64,000 nucleotides of DNA from Crambe crambe (lineage: Eukaryota > Porifera > Demospongiae > Poecilosclerida > Crambeidae). Positions within the stretch are counted from its first letter, which is position 1, and the number at the start of each line of letters is the position of its first letter. The stretch is from positions 5,720,075-5,784,074 of the forward strand of contig OZ004587.1 in the NCBI GenBank assembly GCA_963924555.1. Direction: 5' to 3'. Both the position numbers and the translations under genes were made by a program. Of the stretch, positions 1 to 10,255 are shown in pieces. The notes beneath the pieces are model-generated. The model saw nothing but the letters and a program-made list of their open reading frames with translations. It searched no databases and was not told the DNA's origin.

Positions 1-324
1 AACGTGGATTCTATGGCCTTACCAATTATTTTTGTGCAAGACAACAAGTGTCATTCAGAGGTATGCAGCACTAGCTACTGGTAATAATTAGCTACTACTA
101 TAGACTTTTATCTTTTGAACTTCTATAGTTTCACATTATTAATGTAGTTATCAGTAGCTAATTACTGCACTTCCAGTATTTTAAGTGGCAATATATATTT
201 GTGGTCAAGTTTAAGGTGAAAAGCCATGCAGTCCGGACAGTAGTCCATTCCAGTAGCTAGTCCAGTTAGAATAACGTACAATAATAATACTAGAGGTGCA
301 CAAAATTAAGCTGTGTAACCAGCT

Positions 325-394
325 ATGAAGTTACTTCTTCTCATCATAGTAGTGCTGCTGGGATGGAGTGTCCCTGATATTATTCATGGGCAAA
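325..394 (+). CDS. Gene A exon 1, signal peptide
   Basis: ATG at 325 encodes a Lys followed by a long Leu/Ile/Val run, then GWSVPDIIHGQ, a classical cleavable signal peptide. It ends in phase 1 before GTAAGA. It is nearly the same as the exon at 11505-11571 (gene B) and related to 59548-59620 (gene E), which fixes the start codon. Confidence 0.8.
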
Positions 395-3300
395 GTAAGA
401 AATTAATGTTAATATTGCTAGGTGTATATAGCTGTAGCTAATATCTTGCAGTATTAAGCTAGCTACATAGCCATATCTAATGCAGACAACTCGCTTCTGT
501 CAGTTTAATTCAAACTGGGGCAATTTTCCTCTTAGCTACAGTACCTCTGATAAGATGTAGGAATAGGAAATTTATTGGGGGTATGAACAATAATAAGTTA
601 ATCACAGAGAGTGCAGTAGCACTCTCTAAGTAGGGAGGAAATTTATTGGGGGTATGAACAATAATAAGTTAATCACAGAGAGTGCAGTAGCACTCTCTAA
701 GTAGGGATGGCTCTTCTACCCTTACTCTACAGGTTCTCAGAAGGCTACAGTGAATCATTACACCTACACAATAGAGACAAGAATGTTCGAAAATCTAAAA
801 TTCATTCGCTAACATTCGAAAAAAAATGACATTTAAACTTTTGTTCAGTTTGCTATGACTCGGACGGCTGCGCGCGCCGCCTATAGTTCCCCCACCTAGA
901 CCTAACAAAAGCTACTGTGAATGATTATCCAGCCTACTAGAGCCTACTACAATGTGCAGACCAAGTTTCAGGACCAGGGAGCTTACCGTTTCAGAAATAA
1001 GGCAAGCAGGTAAATCGCTGGATTCTATTATTTTTATTATTCTTCATAGACAACCATATCTCTTGAACTACTCAAGCTACAGCTATGATTTCTAGATGAA
1101 TCCACTCCAAATTCTACCAACTACGATCTTTTCTACTCGTTGATCCTCGAAAGAGTCGATGAAGAAGGAGACACTACGGAGCACAGCACTCGACTAATTA
1201 ACCCTCCGAAGCGCATGCGCGGAGGGTTACAGTAGTCAGTGTGTGTGTGTGTCACACAGCAGACCTCGAAGATGGCGAATCTTCAGCTACTGATACAGCG
1301 GCTACTAGTAGTACGCGACACTCCAAGTGTTTTAAATGTTGTAAAATTTCTGCTAGCTGCACTGTAAGTGCAAACGGCAAGCTAGCTTCCAGCGATGCGA
1401 ATTCCAAATAGCGCACAGCGTATTTAGCACATCGTGCATGCATTCGTGCATGCGCAGTGGTACTAAGTGACACGTGTGTGTTGATGTCTTGTTTATATCT
1501 TCACCAATCCCACCGTACTTGTAAGTTATAGATTGTTCTCCACGTACTTTTTGTTGTAAGAATGGCCCCTTTCATGAAGCGTTGTCGGGGTTGTGGGATT
1601 GACCTTCATGTTAGGAAGTTGAAGTGTCCTTGTGGCTATGCCTTTAGTAGTAAGCCTAGACTTACCAGTATAAAGAATGTAGAAGCAAGTCGTAGAGAAA
1701 GCAATGCTTCACGCCAGGCTTGTAAACGAGCATTAGAATCTGAGCACGAGTTACAACAACGCAGACAAGCCAATGCAGTATGTTTAGCCCGCAGAAGATC
1801 TCAAGAATCTGAGCAGGAGTCAGAGCACCGTAGACAAATTAATACAGCATCATGGCTGCTACTGACAAGTCCAAGGTCATAACACTCCCATCTCTACCAC
1901 AGTACGAGAAGGTCACAGTACATGTGAAAGTTCTTAAGGTCTTTGCATCACAACAAGTTGGACTAGACAGCAAGCGTAAGCAGGATGTATCTGTAGCTGA
2001 TCAGACAGCATCCACTACAGTCGTGTTATGGGAAAACCACGTTGACTCTTTGAAGGTGGGGCAGTCCTACAATTTAGCAAATTTTCATGTAAAGGAATTT
2101 AAGGGACAAAAGCACCTCTCTATGCCAAAGCAGGATTTTGCCATCACCCCTATTGAAGTGATTGAAACAGCTGTCGCTCCACCACCAGATGAGGAGCACA
2201 CCACTATAGACAATGTTACAATCATAGGTGTTCCACAACTGGATGAGTACAATGCTTGTTTGAAATGTAGTGCCAGAGTTGAACCACATAGGCAAGTGTA
2301 CTGCGCCAGATTGCCAAATGATGCAAATTTATGATCTTTGCAAATTACGCCATTCAGCACATGTACTCCTAAATTATGGATCTGCTAAACGTATTACTTG
2401 TTTTGCATATGGCAGTAGCTACCATCAACCAGCTTGCTAATGTTCCAGCATATCGTAAGGTTACTGTTAGTGATCTACTTCTTACCAAGCCAATCTCCCG
2501 CATTGAATATAATACCAACAAAATCATTACCTTAGTCATACGAGAAGTTTAATTAGCTTCATGAAACTTAACACATGATTTAACTAGTTACAATTTCCAA
2601 CCATTATTTATCATTTCACCATTATTTAGTACTCATTTGGATTCTTGAATGACAAAAGAATACATGCCAATTCAATTTTTTCATTGGTCCATGTGATTAG
2701 CACTTTGATGCAAATTTGACACACTGTGGACCATAATCACGTCACATGTGAATTCTGACAATTGCGGAGGGTTAGCACCTTGTAAAGGTTCTTCATTCAA
2801 TTAGTGGAAGCCATCTTTTCTATAATATAATATGCATGCGCATGTATTTGATATCCAATTATTAATATTACTCAGCTACCTCTAGCTAGCTAGCTAGCTC
2901 TCTAGCCTACTGTATCAACTCGGGGATTTAGATTCACCAATCCATCTACCGGTAGACTCTATTTCAGCATCTTCGACCTCCAAGTATAACTCAACAATCA
3001 CGCAACACCTTGGCCAGGAACAAGTAAGGGAAAAAGCATTTCGTGAAATGAAAAAAGATGTAGGGATGAAGGAGACACTATAGAGCACAGCTGTGGGCTA
3101 ATTCAATTAGTGGAAGCCATCTTTTCTATAATACGCATGCGCATGTATTTGATATCCAATTATTCGAAATTATAATATTACTCAGCTATCTCTAGCTAGC
3201 TAGCTCATAGCTAGCTCTCTATGATGATAGACTACTGTATCAACTCAGGGATTTAGATTCACCAATCCATCTACCGCTATTTTGGCATCTTCGACCTCCA

Positions 3301-6300
3301 ACACAACACCTTGACTCGTTGATTAATAATGATTGGGCTGGTTGGTATGCTATTGGAGAACTATTCTTCTTTCATCTGTCCCTGCATACACATAGAAGAA
3401 TGAACTCTCCAACTTTTTGGAAATGCCATCCGGGACCAAAGCCACACCCATTTTAATTAGTGCCACGCCTACCACCAATTAATGCCACACCCCATATAAT
3501 AATTTTACCAGGTGATATGCATTCATGCAAGACCAAGTACATACATGCATTTACATGTTGACAGTAATTATTATTATGAGAATGTGTAGTAATGCTTGAG
3601 CTAAGCATGCATTGCAGCAAGAGTGAGGGCCTCAGGCACCAACCTCAGGCTAAACCACAGGTTAGTGGCATAGTTATTATAGCTGTCTGGACCACTTCCG
3701 TGACACACAACCCGTGGCAAAGCTAGCTCTCAATTCCGTGACTGTCACGGAAGATCCGTTTGGAGCCTATGCTCTATACATAGCTAAAACCATAAAAGAG
3801 AGAGGAAAAAAGACCAGGAACAAGTAAGGGAAGCAATGTAGGGATGACCACTGCTCAAAAAAGTAAGGAAAAAAGATGGGATCAATCTTTCATATCCAGC
3901 CAATAATCCCTACATAGCTATACGTCGGGTAGCTTCAGATTATAGTGCAGTAATGTACGTATATGTAGGGATTATTGGTTGGATATACAGAACGAAGATT
4001 GATCGCATTTCCATCCTTCTTGTTTCCTTACTTTTTTGAGCAGTGGTCATCCAGGGCCAGATCTAGAGGGGGTTGCAACCCCCCCCTTTTGCTTTATTCA
4101 ATGAACATGCTTTACGAAAAAGAAATCTTGAAAGTAAAACCTCCAAGGGAAGCAAGAAGCTTACCGATATCTTGGAAAGGTTGGTGACTAGGTGAAAATG
4201 AGCAATTTACTGTACTAGCTATGCTCTTCAGTCAGATCCATAGAATATGCCTAAAGAACCTGCTAAAGTTGATACACCCACAACCACACCCATTTCTATA
4301 GGCGTGGTTTTGTAGGTGTCATCAACAACCCCCCCCCCATTTCAAAATCCTAGATCCAGCCTAGTCTGGCGTCGCCAGCCCAGCTTTTCTTCTTTTTTTT
4401 TGGAGGACGGAGAAGAAAAGTGGTCTGGGAGCTCTAGCTACTTGTGACGCCCGCGCGCTCTCTCAAAAATAATTTAAATTGCCGTGTTGAATAATTTTCC
4501 GAAGCCAGTAGGTAGAATTGCGAACACATCGCCCTTGAAAATCGCTGATACAACTTCCAGGCTTCAGGCCAGGTATTCCTAGCTGTTTAAACACAGCTCT
4601 TGGTTACTTCTCCATAGCTCTAGCTCTGCCAACCTGGTGGGTGTGTCTCGCCAACATTAATACTACTTCACGTGACTGAATAGAGCAATCTGATTTGGAC
4701 CTGCACGCGCGGGCGACACAAGTAGTTGATCGATACTAGAGCTACCAGACCACTTTTCTTCCCCGTCCCAAAAAAAAGAAGAAAAGCTGGGCTGGCGACG
4801 CCAGACTAGATCCAGCACTGTCATCCCTACATCTTTTTTTTCATTTCACGAAATGCTTTTTCCCTTATAATTAATTAAGATCAGCGTACTGCTGCAGCTA
4901 TGATATTGATATCGTTGCGATCTGCTCTAGCGCTACTTCCAGGCGTGCCTTTTGCTATTATTTTGTTCTAACTAAAAAAGAGAAAAAAGGCACTGTACTA
5001 TATAGCCTATACTCCATATAATGCACACTCTGTGCTGCCGACCATTACCTACTTCATCTAGGAGGTGAGTTCAATGATTAGAGCCACACCCCGAGCGCGA
5101 AGCGCGAGGGGAGAGTCTGGTAACACGAGTTGTCTGATTGGAATTTCCATTATGGTCAGCTTGTCGTCATGCTGCGTAATTGCGGTAAGTAATAAAAACA
5201 ACACGTGGTTATATGGAAAGCAGCAGCTGCAGTGCAAAGATATATGTTGGCTCAGATATATAAAAGAAGTAACTAAAGCTAAAGGGAGGACAGCAAAACA
5301 CAAGCTCTTCCCAAATCCAGTTGGGAGCACAGCAAAAATATCCCTGCCAGATAAAATTGGATCATCACTTCCAACTGTTCAGGCCTTAGTGATGGATAGC
5401 CCAACTTTAGGGCAGCTTCATTTGCTCAGTGCAGTGCACTGGATAGTTTCTCCTTAGCAACTGTCTAGTTGGCTTACTGCTGTGCATGCCTGTGGTGTAC
5501 ACTGTGGTTCACACTGTGGTTAGGTAATGATATTCATGACTAGCAGATTTTCTGCTACTTCTGACAACTCTGTGTATTGAATGTTTCCAGACCACCTCGC
5601 GCTTCGCGCTCGGGGGTGTGGCTACGCCAGACTATTGGAGCAACAGATAGCTGGAGTATCTTTAGTTACAAGTCTACGACGGCTTTATGTATTAGCTGTA
5701 GCTGCTGCTGTCTTACCTGCATGCTTAATCATATCTGTGCAGTTCTCCTGGCAGTACATTTTTACATGCGATAATTCAAATGAGAATGTGGAGTTTGTAT
5801 ACAGACACTATCGAATGCTTTATAGATTATTCAAAAATAAAATACTTCATCAGTTATCTGCTCAATATCCACAAACATACACATGTAGTGTGCGCAGAGG
5901 GTTAGCACTTCAGCATTTTGCATTAATAGCACTGCTCATTTGCACTACTGCTGCAGATGCCCATTCCCCATATTCTCCTCCTTCAAGCAAGACAACCAAA
6001 TCTCAGCAGCCATTAGTTTAGCTAGTTATTCTGATCAGACGGTGTACAGAACGAAGAAGAAGAGAAAGATTAAAAAAAAGATTTACAAAGTTTGTTATGA
6101 ATTTCTATATTATAGCAAATTACAAAGAAAAAGAATGGAAATAAGTGAGCGCAAAAAATTTCTTCTAAATAAAAAGTGAAATATAGGGATAGCCACAAAG
6201 TTTAGCTACGGAGTATTAGCTATAGCAAGTTTACATTGCAAGAGTGAGCCAGAACAAAAGGATCCTATGATTGATCTAATGATAAGGATAATGTATTTGG

Positions 6301-9300
6301 ATGAAATAGTGTCTGAAATAATTGATGAATTATTGCATGCATGTCCAAGTTTCACCGTCAACTGTATGCATGGTTTGTGGAAAGCTGATCCTTTTTGTCA
6401 CTACAAACGATTATTAGCAGCAAAATTACTGCACTAGCTATACATTCCTCTTAGGCACGCATGCACCTTTTTCAAATGCATGTATATGACTGCAAGGCGA
6501 AGTTGTCTTTACACTGGAGAGTAAACATGGATGCGTTATGTACCTGGAATGCGCTATCTATGCTGCCAGAGAGCCCAACCACAATAGCCATGGTGGCTAG
6601 TAACTCATTCTTCTGATCTTCCTGTTTACAAGGTTTATACCTCTCCAATTAATTTTTTTCCTGTGAGCTGCATGCGTTTTGGTGGTATTCTGTGTAAACC
6701 AGAACTGAATAAGTTTTCCTAATTAATTTATGAAACCCTAAGTATGAAACCTGTCCTCTGGAATTGTTTGTCATCTGAAATTACAGACTGATTAGCTATA
6801 ATTATTTCAATGTATTCCGACATTCTTGATCCCTACTTAGACAGTACTATCATACTAGTCTCTCTTACTCATTATAATTATGGAGCTACACTAAGTCTAT
6901 AAACTACTACTATACTGTGCACTGCAAATTTCACATCGAGTTTTGCATATGACCTTTGACCCTAATTACCACACTATAAAAATTACAATACAAAAAACTT
7001 GCACAGTAGTGTTCAAAAACATACAGTACTGTCAATATAAACTCAGTCAAATATTGTGTTCACTTTAGTTTACATGACCATGCATTTATGTAACTATGGC
7101 CCTATTCTTATCTTCTATCCAGGGATAACCTTTGAGAATGCTGCTAATGAATTTTTTCTGGGATTTTCTAGTAATCTTGATGGTCAGTCAGTTTCCCTCC
7201 AACTTCTTGTAAGCACATCAGAAAACAATCCTGTTCAGTTCACAGTAGAGGCAAGAGGATTTACCTTCAATGGAGTGGCTACAAATCATTCGACCGCATA
7301 TGTGACTTTACCTCTTACATTGCAAGTTCAATCAAACAACATCACTGAGCGAAATAAAGGGATACATGTCAAAGCTGAGGGAGATAGTAAACTCACTGTA
7401 TATGGTTTCTCCTATAGACAAAGTAGTAGTGATGCATTCTTAGCTTTGCCTTGCAGTAACCTAGCAGTGGATGAATATGAGTATTATGGGATAACATATC
7501 CTGATAGACGACCAGAGTTTACAAGTGACATACTCATTGTTGGATGTGAAGATAACACTACAATCACTATACCCTCAGCTACATTTGTGTTAAATCGTCT
7601 AGAAACATTCTTGATCTCAAGTTCCGACTCCACTGGTGTGAGAATAACATCCACAAAGCCAATATCCTTTTTCAGCAACCACAGATGTACTAACATACCA
7701 AGAAATAATGTATTTTGTGACCACCTGACAGAACAGATACCACCAACATCTACATGGGGCACTTCTTTCTTCATTGCTTCCCTTGAGGGAAGAATGTCGG
7801 GTGAGATAATCAGGATCATTGCTGCTTGGAATTCTACCACCATCAGTGTGAATTGTACAACATTTTCTCAAGTGGAGGTCTACTCACTTCTAGTTGCTGG
7901 AAATTGGACTGAGTTTAGGATCAACCCTAATAGCTTCTGCAATATCGAGTCTTCTGCTCCAGCACTGGTTGCTCAGTTTGCACTTGGATTTACAGCAGAC
8001 AGCATTACTGGTGACCCTTTTATGATGATGATACCACCAGTGGAGCAGTACAGTAATAACTATGTCTTCAATATCTCATCAAGATTCAATGCAAACTATA
8101 TAACAGTATATGTATCCACAAGGTATCACCAGCCAAATAAGATTCTTCTTGACTCCACAAGTCCACTAAATTCGACATGGACTGAAATTTATTGCTCAAG
8201 TGGTCACATTTGTGGATACATTACTAAAGTGGCCTTGTCTGTTGGAGATCACACACTCTTGCATGTTGACTCGGATGCAAGGATTGGTGTATCCATTTAT
8301 GGATTTGGCATATTCTTCTCTTATGGTTATCCTGGAGGATTAAAGTTTATAGGATGTAAGTACATAAATTGTATGTGATCATGTAATTATGTAGGAATGA
8401 AACCCAAACCCCTCCCATTTGTTCATAAAACATACATACAACATGCAACAGTATTGTTTCCTCTGTGTAGCTAGAGATGATAATTATAGATGAGTGTGCC
8501 AGTACCATCACCACTGAATATCTCTGACATCAAATACTGCATGTATCAACACATTGATAGCTGCATATGCAGCATTTGAGTCACATTGGTACAAGCGATT
8601 GCAAAAAAAAAAAAAAAAGGGTGGCTCGATGGCTCCAAAATCTAGATGAAGCTACATGCAGCAGCCTCATATCAAACCAAGTCCACTGCCTATAGCTAGG
8701 CGGTAAATGTAAGGCTTAGTTTGATGTGTATGAGTACATATGATCCATCTAGATTTTGGGGCCATCCCTACTTAACCTTTTTATTCAGAAGAATTTTTGC
8801 TCTTAATTTTTCTTTGTATTTGTATTTCCTATAGATATGTGTGGTTAGGCCAGTATGCTGTTGCTATCCTAGGCTCTAAGTAGCTGGTGCTAATCTTTCA
8901 CTAGTGGAAAGTAACAAGTAGCTCACCCAATGAAAGCATGTCTACCAACAGCTATATATCGTACAACAACTTTTTTGGTGTAGAACTTTAGTCAAAAAAA
9001 TGCCTGAAGATCTTTAATAACAGATAGTCAAGATGGAAGTGTGAAAACTTAATTTAGCCACTCAGAAATGTAACAAAAGTCAATTTTAGAAATTGTATTG
9101 CATATAAGTTTTGAATTTTCAAAACATTCAGTAAATCAGTGTAACATTGTTAATATTTTAGTCACACTGATATCTGTAGAAATACTAGCTCTCCTTAAAA
9201 TTAAGGGTCGAAATGAAAGTTATGTTGCTAGGGATGACAAATCATAAAAAAATATGAGTACACATGGCATAAGATCCGAAAAAGGAAGATAGATCCCTAT

Positions 9301-9544
9301 AGTCTACGTACATCATGCAAGAGCATAAAACTGAGGTTAGCTAACTAAATCAATGATGTTTTCCTTTATTTCCATCATTTCAGTGAGTGACACACTTCCA
9401 GCTGTGGTCCCTGTGGCTGTAGTTCGTGGAGCAGCATCTGGAGCCTGTCCTTCTGCTAATGTTAGAGATGCTCAGAGGAATGCTCTGTCACAAGAAATCC
9501 GAGATCTCCTGAATGATATCGTGGTTCCTGCACTATCTAACTGA
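325..9544 (+). CDS. Gene A: secreted IgGFc-binding-domain protein
   Basis: Predicted three-exon gene. Exon 1 (325-394) encodes a signal peptide beginning MKLLLLIIVVLLGWS and ends at a GTAAGA donor. Exon 2 (7123-8355, 411 codons) is the IgGFc-binding N-terminal domain. Exon 3 (9384-9544) is a short tail with a CPS motif ending in TGA. Both introns are phase 1, so the pieces join in frame. The start is chosen because the same leader exon begins gene B. There is no transmembrane segment, so the product is probably secreted. Proteins with this head domain, such as vertebrate FCGBP, are mucus or adhesion proteins; the ligand here is unknown. The first intron (6.7 kb) is a transposon sink. A decayed EGF exon at about 8492-8565 suggests the gene was once longer, like gene C. 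Extra exons in the large intron cannot be excluded. Confidence 0.72.
566..707. repeat. Direct tandem duplication, 71-base unit x2
   Basis: The block 566-636 is repeated with no visible change at 637-707. Each unit ends in a small inverted repeat (GAGAGTGC...GCACTCTC) followed by AAGTAGGGA. The flank CTTACTCTACAGGTTCTCAG resembles the repeat seen near 18110 and 34918. The identity of the two units suggests a recent duplication or an assembly artefact. Confidence 0.8.
1199..1229. repeat. GC-rich hairpin, possible transposon end
   Basis: TAACCCTCCG (1199-1208) pairs perfectly with CGGAGGGTTA (1220-1229) across an 11-base loop. The same CGGAGGGTTA recurs at 2765-2774, beyond the OB-fold fragment. 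The two could be the ends of one element carrying the 1562-2552 open frames, but no target duplication is evident. Confidence 0.45.
1562..1882 (+). CDS. Zinc-ribbon-like, Arg/Glu-rich repeat protein (transposon-associated type)
   Basis: Open frame of 106 residues inside the first intron of gene A. The N-terminus has paired cysteines (CRGCG ... KCPCGYAF), a zinc-ribbon-like motif. It is followed by a basic and acidic repeat with the recurring pattern SE-x-E-x-x-RRQ-x-N (HELQQRRQANA, QESEHRRQINTA). I know this kind of repeat from repetitive open frames in sponges and cnidarians, often in or near transposons; that is recall, not a search. The C-terminus overlaps the start of the OB-fold frame at 1852 in another frame, and an AG acceptor-like site just before CATCATGG could join the two. 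More likely repeat cargo than a host gene. Confidence 0.4.
   Translation: MAPFMKRCRGCGIDLHVRKLKCPCGYAFSSKPRLTSIKNVEASRRESNASRQACKRALESEHELQQRRQANAVCLARRRSQESEQESEHRRQINTASWLLLTSPRS
1852..2552 (+). pseudogene. OB-fold (replication protein A-like) fragment, degenerate
   Basis: The open frame 1852-2334 (160 residues) reads as an RPA-type OB fold: KQDVSVADQTAST, VLWENHVDSLKVGQSY and FKGQKHLSMPK match the strand pattern of single-strand DNA-binding OB domains. It then starts a CxxC zinc motif (CLKCSARVEP), after which the frame is lost. Homologous reading resumes in other frames (NYGSAKRITCFAYGSS, then NQLANVPAYRKVTVSDLLL) and ends with a TAA at 2550-2552. At least two frame changes separate these pieces, so the copy looks dead. 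RPA-like proteins are carried by some Helitron transposons, which is one possible origin. I see no Helitron helicase nearby. Confidence 0.5.
2797..3330. repeat. Two direct copies of a dispersed repeat
   Basis: The stretch from TTCAATTAGTGGAAGCC (about 2797) through the TAGC-rich run and ATTTAGATTCACCAATCCATC (to about 2970) recurs from about 3105 to 3290. A third partial copy lies at about 23340-23460. No open frame runs through it. It includes GATATCCAATTATT and GCATGCGCATG words that recur elsewhere in the window. Confidence 0.6.
3846..4052. repeat. Long inverted repeat
   Basis: The left arm (about 3846-3935, GACCACTGCTCAAAAAAGTA onward) matches the right arm (about 3960-4052) in inverse orientation with scattered differences. 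The centre holds GGGTAGCTTCAGATTATAGT. A second copy with the same centre lies at about 23539-23735, so this is a transposon family. Confidence 0.65.
4051..4820. mobile_element. Inverted-repeat element split by a later insertion
   Basis: The left end reads CAGGGCCAGATCTAGAGGG and the right end CTAGATCCAGCACTG. Related uninterrupted sequence (GCAATGGTCATCCCTA at about 27862) shows the flank TCATC once, whereas here it appears on both sides, indicating a 5-6 base target duplication. The element at 4362-4808 sits inside its right end. Non-coding. Confidence 0.5.
4362..4808. mobile_element. TAGTCT-ended element, copy 1
   Basis: A 447-base element with long terminal inverted repeats: TAGTCTGGCGTCGCCAGCCC at the left and its complement at the right. 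The flanks GATCCAGCC (4353-4361) and GATCCAGCA (4809-4817) form a target duplication matching at 8 of 9 bases. It shares TAGTCT[G/C]GC ends with copies at 19431-19793 and 57233-57848. No protein is encoded; superfamily uncertain. Confidence 0.75.
5083..5634. mobile_element. Inverted-repeat element carrying a RecQ-like fragment
   Basis: Arms 5083-5109 and 5596-5622 are inverted copies centred on GAGCGCGAAGCGCGAGG. The right end runs on to GGCTACGCCAGACTA, the TAGTCTGGC terminus of the family at 4362, 19431 and 57233. The left terminus has drifted and no target duplication is left. The interior holds a minus-strand RecQ-like helicase fragment. Confidence 0.55.
5265..5420 (-). pseudogene. RecQ-like helicase N-terminal fragment
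   Basis: On the minus strand, LGYPSLRPEQLEVM is followed, after a frame change, by GRDIFAVLPTGFGKSLCFAV. This matches the start of the RecQ helicase core: the FRPxQ motif, then the Walker A motif, here LPTGFGKSLCF. Only this first segment is present. No DEAH box or later helicase motif is visible, and the frame is broken between the two motifs. It is enclosed by inverted repeats, so it is probably captured or element-derived sequence. Confidence 0.6.
5635..7122 (+). other. Remainder of gene A intron 1, nothing recognised
   Basis: This intron stretch contains open frames of up to 146 codons (for example 5581-6021) that begin inside transposon ends and show no known domain. It ends with the pyrimidine-rich acceptor CTTCTATCCAG of the IgGFc exon. 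I see no RNA gene or repeat array. Confidence 0.5.
7123..8355 (+). CDS. Gene A exon 2, IgGFc-binding N-terminal domain
   Basis: One exon of exactly 411 codons encodes the whole domain. Signature stretches in order: ITFENAANEFFLGF, DAFLALPCSNL, CEDNTTITIPSATFVLNRLE, TSTKPISFFSNH, CDHLTEQIPPTSTWGTSF, TGDPFMMMIPPVEQYSNNY and SYGYPGG. These match the IgGFc-binding N-terminal family (FCGBP-like). Many NxS/T sites suggest glycosylation. It is phase 1 at both ends and nearly superimposable on 25500-26732. Open frames on the opposite strand are shadows. Confidence 0.85.
8492..8565 (+). pseudogene. Relic of an EGF-like exon in gene A
   Basis: GATGAGTGTGCCAGTAC matches the start of the EGF exon at 26820 base for base, and CATGTATCAACAC resembles its later CATGTACCAACAC. 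The intervening sequence has diverged and a stop falls in the expected frame. It lies where gene C has its EGF exons, directly after the IgGFc exon. Confidence 0.45.
8610..8770. repeat. Short inverted-repeat element
   Basis: GGCTCCAAAATCTAGATG (about 8628-8645) pairs with CATCTAGATTTTGGGGCC (about 8747-8764). It is preceded by a run of 16 adenines. It looks like a small non-coding transposon remnant in the intron of gene A. Confidence 0.5.
9384..9544 (+). CDS. Gene A exon 3, short CPS-motif tail
   Basis: After a CATCATTTCAG acceptor the exon reads SDTLPAVVPVAVVRGAASG and then CPSANVRDAQRNALSQEIRD, ending LLNDIVVPALSN and TGA. It joins exon 2 in phase 1. The CPS-x(5)-R ... I-x-D-x-VVPAL pattern is one I associate with short helical segments near the N-termini of other sponge and cnidarian secreted proteins; here it is terminal. 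Function unknown. Confidence 0.6.
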
Positions 9545-10208
9545 AATCGATGAGCCTCATTGACCATCCACTTTTTCTTGACTCTATAGCTTTAACGAGT
9601 TACTCTTTTAGCTACTGTATAATATATACCTATAATTAACATAACTATTAGCTCAAAATAATTTTAGCTACTAACTAGCTATTCTTGTTGACCTCTGAGA
9701 TTAAAAAAAAAACAAACCCTATAGCTAGCTAAAACATTAATTTTGTGTATTCTTATTTTTTCGGATACTAAAAGTAAGTGGAAATTTTATACTACTGCCT
9801 GTATTTGTGTCTCCTGCATCGTCATTAATTTTGTGAAGTTAAATTTTTGTGGATTTAGAAAAAATGAGGTGCGAATCATAATTATTAAAATCCATATGGC
9901 TTTTTTGTGTGGCTGTACCATGCAAGGCATTTTTGCAAATTTATTGGCTACTTTTTTTGCCTTACTGGGAGAATTCATTTAGAAGATCTCCATTTTTTTT
10001 GGAGGATAAAAAATTAAATGTTGTATATTCTAGGCGTGTGACCAAATAATAGCTATGTAGCTACTTGATGAGCCAGTTCCGAATTAGGGGATAACTAATT
10101 ATTTTTGCTGGCTGAGATTGACATAGCTACAATGAATGGCCGTCTTCATGTTAAGCATCTCATGGGCTTCATTAATAGGAACTGCATGCATGTCTCCTGT
10201 TCTCATGT

Positions 10209-10255
<47 letters not shown>

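Larger units (their letters stand above)
3023..4866. mobile_element. Outer inverted-repeat element with nested insertions
   Basis: AAGTAAGGGAAAAAGCATTT with its following bases (3023-3069) is the inverted partner of the block at 4819-4865 ending AATGCTTTTTCCCTTA. Between them lie a palindrome (3846-4052), a second element (about 4051-4820) and a third (4362-4808). The same end sequence appears at about 23729-23780 and 27870-27915. No coding capacity is visible, so this is a non-autonomous element enlarged by later insertions. Confidence 0.55.

Noticed and set aside
5581-6021. 146-codon plus-strand frame
   Set aside because: It starts within a transposon inverted repeat and shows no domain or splice context.
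7484-7843. Minus-strand open frames of about 110-119 codons opposite the IgGFc exons, repeated at 12591-12926 and 25861-26217
   Set aside because: They recur only because the sense exons are near-identical. They contain no domain, and the plus-strand reading explains every conserved position.
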